A model generated the notes under the pieces. It had not been told where the DNA came from. It saw nothing but the letters and a program-made list of their open reading frames with translations, and made no database searches. Shown one piece after another: positions 4,844 through 6,743 of a DNA stretch of 6,743 nt. Numbering within the stretch: position 1 is the first letter of the stretch; every line of letters begins with the position of its first letter. The position numbers and the translations under genes were made by a program. Source of the DNA: an uncultured Lachnospiraceae bacterium (GTDB lineage Bacteria > Bacillota > Clostridia > Lachnospirales > Lachnospiraceae); contig OMRN01000065.1 in the NCBI GenBank assembly GCA_900313265.1, positions 1 through 6,743 of the forward strand, in the 5' to 3' direction.

Positions 4844-6406
4844 ATGAAAAAAGGCGTAATTACCGTATATCTGGCATTGACTTTTTCCGTTTTGCTGTCG
4901 ATCTTTATCTCGGCGCTGGAGGCCGCAAAAATCAGTGCTTACCGGCTGATTGCCGAATGCGCGGTACAAAACGGGATTATTTCCGCATTCGGAGAATATA
5001 ACAGGGAACTGTTAAAACAGTATGATCTGTTATTTGTGGATTTATCATATCAGACGGATAAGGCGAGCGTAAATGCCCTGTCCGATCATGTCGGGGATTA
5101 TATCGGACAGAATCTGTCCGAACCCGAATCCAGATATCTTTATGCCCGTGATTTTTGGGGAAGCGGAACTGCCGAGACGAATGTTTGTGCCGTTCGGATG
5201 GCATCGGATGAATTCGGGGGAGTACTCAAAAACCAGGCGGTCGAATACGTTAAAGATGAAGTTCCCGTTTTTTTCATAGAGGATTTAATGTCACTGGTCC
5301 GAATAAAAGAAGAGTATTCACTGGATAAGGAGTCTTTTGATAAATACAAAAGTGAACTGAAAGAGCAGGCCGAAGAGGCACTTAATGAAGATAAAAACGG
5401 GAAAGAGACCGAAGACGGGGAAGAAACGGATTCTTCCGGAAAGAAGAAATATTCCGAGGCAGATGAACTGCTGATAAAAGAAATGACGGACTGGGATATT
5501 GAAATTAAGTATTTAAAACCGATTGATTTACTGATTCTAAAAAAGAATGCAAAAGATGTTTCCGCAAAAATTTTCAATCCGCTCGATATGCCATCCATGC
5601 GGGTTGCGAATTTTCAAAAGGTGGATAAAGAACTGAAGGAAAACTCGTTTGATCCGTTTGAGAATGTTTATTTTACGGAATACATTATGAGGAAAAGCGG
5701 AAACTATGTCCGGCCGAAGGAGAACAGTTATCTGAAATATGAAGCGGAATATATTTTTGCCGGACAGAATAATGAATCCGCCAACTTAAGTTATACAATT
5801 CATGCCATCTTTTATATCCGGACCGTGGCAAATATCATATCCCTGAAAAATGACAAGGAAAAATCGGAGATTGTTCAGTCAATCGGGGACGGACTGGCGA
5901 GTTTCACGCCGGTTCCCTCCGCCGTTTATCAGGGACTGATTTATTGTATCTGGGCCGCGGGTGAATCGACGTTTGATGTGGAAGATTTACTTAAGGGAGA
6001 GAAGGTTTCGCTTATCAAAAAGGGTTCGGATTTTAATCTTTCCGTAAGCGGCGGTATCCGGAATCTTTTAGCGGACAGTAAAAGAGAAATCAAGAGCCTG
6101 CCGGACCATTCCGGCGGAAAGAATCTTCCGGCCGAAAGCAGTCTCGGAGAATACTCCGAAAATTCCAAAGAGTTATCGGTTGATATTAAACTGTCCTATG
6201 AGGATTACCTAAGAATTCTGATTCTGACAACGGCCTCGGATTTCACAACACTCCGTCTGATGGATGTTATCGAGACGGATTTGCGGCAAAGTGAAGGCAA
6301 TTCTCATTTTCGAATTGATATGTGTACGGACGCTGTGGTTTTTGAATGCACGGTTGTGGATTCAAACGGCATACTCTATGAACTGAAGAGGAAATACTGT
6401 TATTAA
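4844..6406 (+). CDS. DUF5702-type membrane-anchored protein of the Tad pilus locus
   Basis: This is a 520-aa protein of unknown biochemical role. I recognise it as DUF5702-like from memory of the family, often found in Clostridia pilus loci in the place of TadG-type proteins. Residues 1-30 form a short Lys-rich start and one membrane helix (GVITVYLALTFSVLLSIFIS), then EYNRELLKQYDLLFVDLSY. The bulk should lie outside the membrane. A low-complexity Lys, Glu, Asp and Gly stretch occupies about 182-202. Family-like blocks follow: EYIFAGQ (302-308), CIWAAGES (368-375) leading to LLKGEKVSLIKKG, and YEDYLRILIL (452-461) with LRLMDVIE (470-477). The N-terminus resembles a class III prepilin (Gly4, then VITVY) but has Tyr where Glu is expected. 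The start is ATG 4844 with GAGG only 4 nt away. Most likely it is a minor pilin-like or scaffold component. Confidence 0.75.
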   Translation: MKKGVITVYLALTFSVLLSIFISALEAAKISAYRLIAECAVQNGIISAFGEYNRELLKQYDLLFVDLSYQTDKASVNALSDHVGDYIGQNLSEPESRYLYARDFWGSGTAETNVCAVRMASDEFGGVLKNQAVEYVKDEVPVFFIEDLMSLVRIKEEYSLDKESFDKYKSELKEQAEEALNEDKNGKETEDGEETDSSGKKKYSEADELLIKEMTDWDIEIKYLKPIDLLILKKNAKDVSAKIFNPLDMPSMRVANFQKVDKELKENSFDPFENVYFTEYIMRKSGNYVRPKENSYLKYEAEYIFAGQNNESANLSYTIHAIFYIRTVANIISLKNDKEKSEIVQSIGDGLASFTPVPSAVYQGLIYCIWAAGESTFDVEDLLKGEKVSLIKKGSDFNLSVSGGIRNLLADSKREIKSLPDHSGGKNLPAESSLGEYSENSKELSVDIKLSYEDYLRILILTTASDFTTLRLMDVIETDLRQSEGNSHFRIDMCTDAVVFECTVVDSNGILYELKRKYCY

Positions 6407-6415
6407 GAAGCGTAT

Positions 6416-6571
6416 TTTTGCTGGGGTGACGGGGAACTTCCTCTTTGGGAAAAGTTATCCTTCTTCTGGGATAACCTTTTACTGCTAATCATAAAACATC
6501 GACTGGGGTTTCCGCTCAATCAGTTTTCTATATAAATACCGAAGAGGAAGATCTCCGGGGTCTCAGCAGAA
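6416..6571 (+). ncRNA. Candidate structured RNA upstream of the TadE-like gene
   Basis: Positions 6416-6448 pair with 6539-6571 in a single register without bulges: 24 Watson-Crick pairs, 6 G-U pairs and 3 mismatches (a 2x2 at 6428-6429 and an A-A at 6436). Inside, AAAA (6450-6453) and GTTATCC (6454-6460) pair with GGATAAC (6469-6475) and TTTT (6477-6480), with one bulged C and an 8-nt loop. A weaker hairpin pairs 6501-6507 with 6515-6521 (one C-A mismatch), perhaps extended by ATAAAAC (6491-6497) with 6523-6531. The result is a long rod ending in a three-way junction. All the wobble pairs are G-U only on the + strand, which favours a + strand RNA. It ends 47 nt before the next start codon, where a cis-regulatory or processing element would sit. 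I do not recognise a known riboswitch class. Pairing was done by hand. Confidence 0.6.
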
Positions 6572-6579
6572 GACAGAAA

Positions 6580-6589
6580 TTAACGTTAA
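6580..6589. promoter_or_regulatory. Perfect 10-bp palindrome
   Basis: TTAACGTTAA lies between the structured RNA and the TadE-like ribosome site. It could be a protein binding site, but a 10-bp palindrome can occur by chance and no partner sequence elsewhere in the window supports it. Confidence 0.2.
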
Positions 6590-6605
6590 AATCCGGAGTA
6601 TTTGC

Positions 6606-6611
6606 AGGAGA
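6606..6611 (+). promoter_or_regulatory. Ribosome binding site of the TadE-like gene
   Basis: AGGAGA lies 7 nt before ATG 6619. It fixes the start, since the frame is open back to 6475 but contains no earlier ATG, GTG or TTG codon. It lies outside the structured RNA, so translation control would need an additional interaction. Confidence 0.7.
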
Positions 6612-6618
6612 AAAAAGA

Positions 6619-6743
6619 ATGCAGAAAGTTATGCAAAAAAAAGATAGGCGTTTCCGCTCCCGAAAGAATGGGCATTTTACGGTTGCAGGTTCCGTTACGG
6701 TTGAAGCTGCGCTCGTTTTGCCGTTATTTATCTTTTTTTCGTT
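6619..6743 (+). CDS. TadE-like minor pilin, N-terminal part, cut by the window end
   Basis: The first 41 residues of a pseudopilin are present. A long, very basic leader (1-24, with KKDRRFRSRK) ends at Gly24, followed by SVTVE. This puts Glu29 at position +5, and a hydrophobic helix begins AALVLPLFIFF. GSVTVEAALVLPLF is the characteristic TadE-family start. Such proteins are thought to be processed by the same prepilin peptidase and to act as minor components or initiators of the pilus. The gene runs off the end, so its length and its assignment as TadE or TadF cannot be settled. Confidence 0.8.
   Translation, partial: MQKVMQKKDRRFRSRKNGHFTVAGSVTVEAALVLPLFIFFS

Noticed and set aside
5140..5598. 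152-codon open frame on the - strand within the DUF5702 gene
   Set aside because: It is Ser/Phe-rich, lies antisense to the well-supported gene, and has the composition of a shadow of its Glu/Lys codons.
6450..6480. Rho-independent terminator after the DUF5702 gene
   Set aside because: The hairpin is good, but its only T-run (four bases) is part of the stem and is followed by ACTGC. It fits better as an internal stem of the larger structured RNA.
6509..6536. Promoter before the TadE-like gene (TATAAA at 6531-6536)
   Set aside because: The -10-like box has no credible -35 partner and lies in the arm and junction of the structured RNA.
6475..6618. N-terminal extension of the TadE-like protein
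   Set aside because: The frame is open for 48 codons, but it has no ATG, GTG or TTG, and a good ribosome site marks ATG 6619. The region is better explained by RNA structure.

Overview
The window holds most of a Tad/Flp (type IVc) pilus operon, all on the + strand, from what looks like a monoderm Clostridia. Lachnospiraceae is my best guess. The reasons are the compact gene order (prepilin peptidase, tadZ, tadA, tadB, tadC, flp, DUF5702 protein, TadE-like protein), the absence of a secretin or other outer-membrane gene within it, strong AGGAGG-type ribosome sites, GC in the low 40s by eye, and a DUF5702-type protein, which I associate with Clostridia pilus loci. The taxonomy is inference. I see no insertion sequence, tRNA, rRNA or CRISPR.

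Layout. Positions 1-154 are an AT-rich leader with a good sigma-A promoter (TTTACA, 18-nt spacer, TATAAT), a near-perfect 15-nt repeat spaced 62 bp apart and small palindromes. The prepilin peptidase follows and appears to start at a rare ATT codon (155). After a 127-nt gap containing a possible three-codon leader ORF come tadZ, tadA, tadB and tadC. These overlap one another by 11-23 nt, and tadA and tadC start at TTG. After 113 nt comes the 55-residue Flp prepilin (4542-4709). A 134-nt spacer with a GC-rich hairpin leads to a 520-residue DUF5702-type membrane-anchored protein (4844-6406). A 212-nt gap then precedes a TadE-like minor pilin cut by the window end.

How the genes work together. 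TadA is the cytoplasmic assembly ATPase, TadB and TadC form its membrane platform, and TadZ probably positions the machine. The peptidase at the head of the operon should cleave the Gly|xxxxGlu leader of Flp and of the TadE-like protein. The DUF5702 protein has a similar N-terminus but with Tyr in place of the key Glu.

The most unexpected signal is in the gap at 6407-6618. Positions 6416-6448 pair with 6539-6571 in one unbroken 33-position register (24 Watson-Crick, 6 G-U, 3 mismatches by hand). They enclose a second strong hairpin and a weaker one. Because six pairs are G-U only on the + strand, this looks like a roughly 156-nt structured RNA transcribed with the operon, ending 47 nt before the TadE-like start codon. 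I cannot match it to any riboswitch class I know, and it is the best candidate here for something undescribed.
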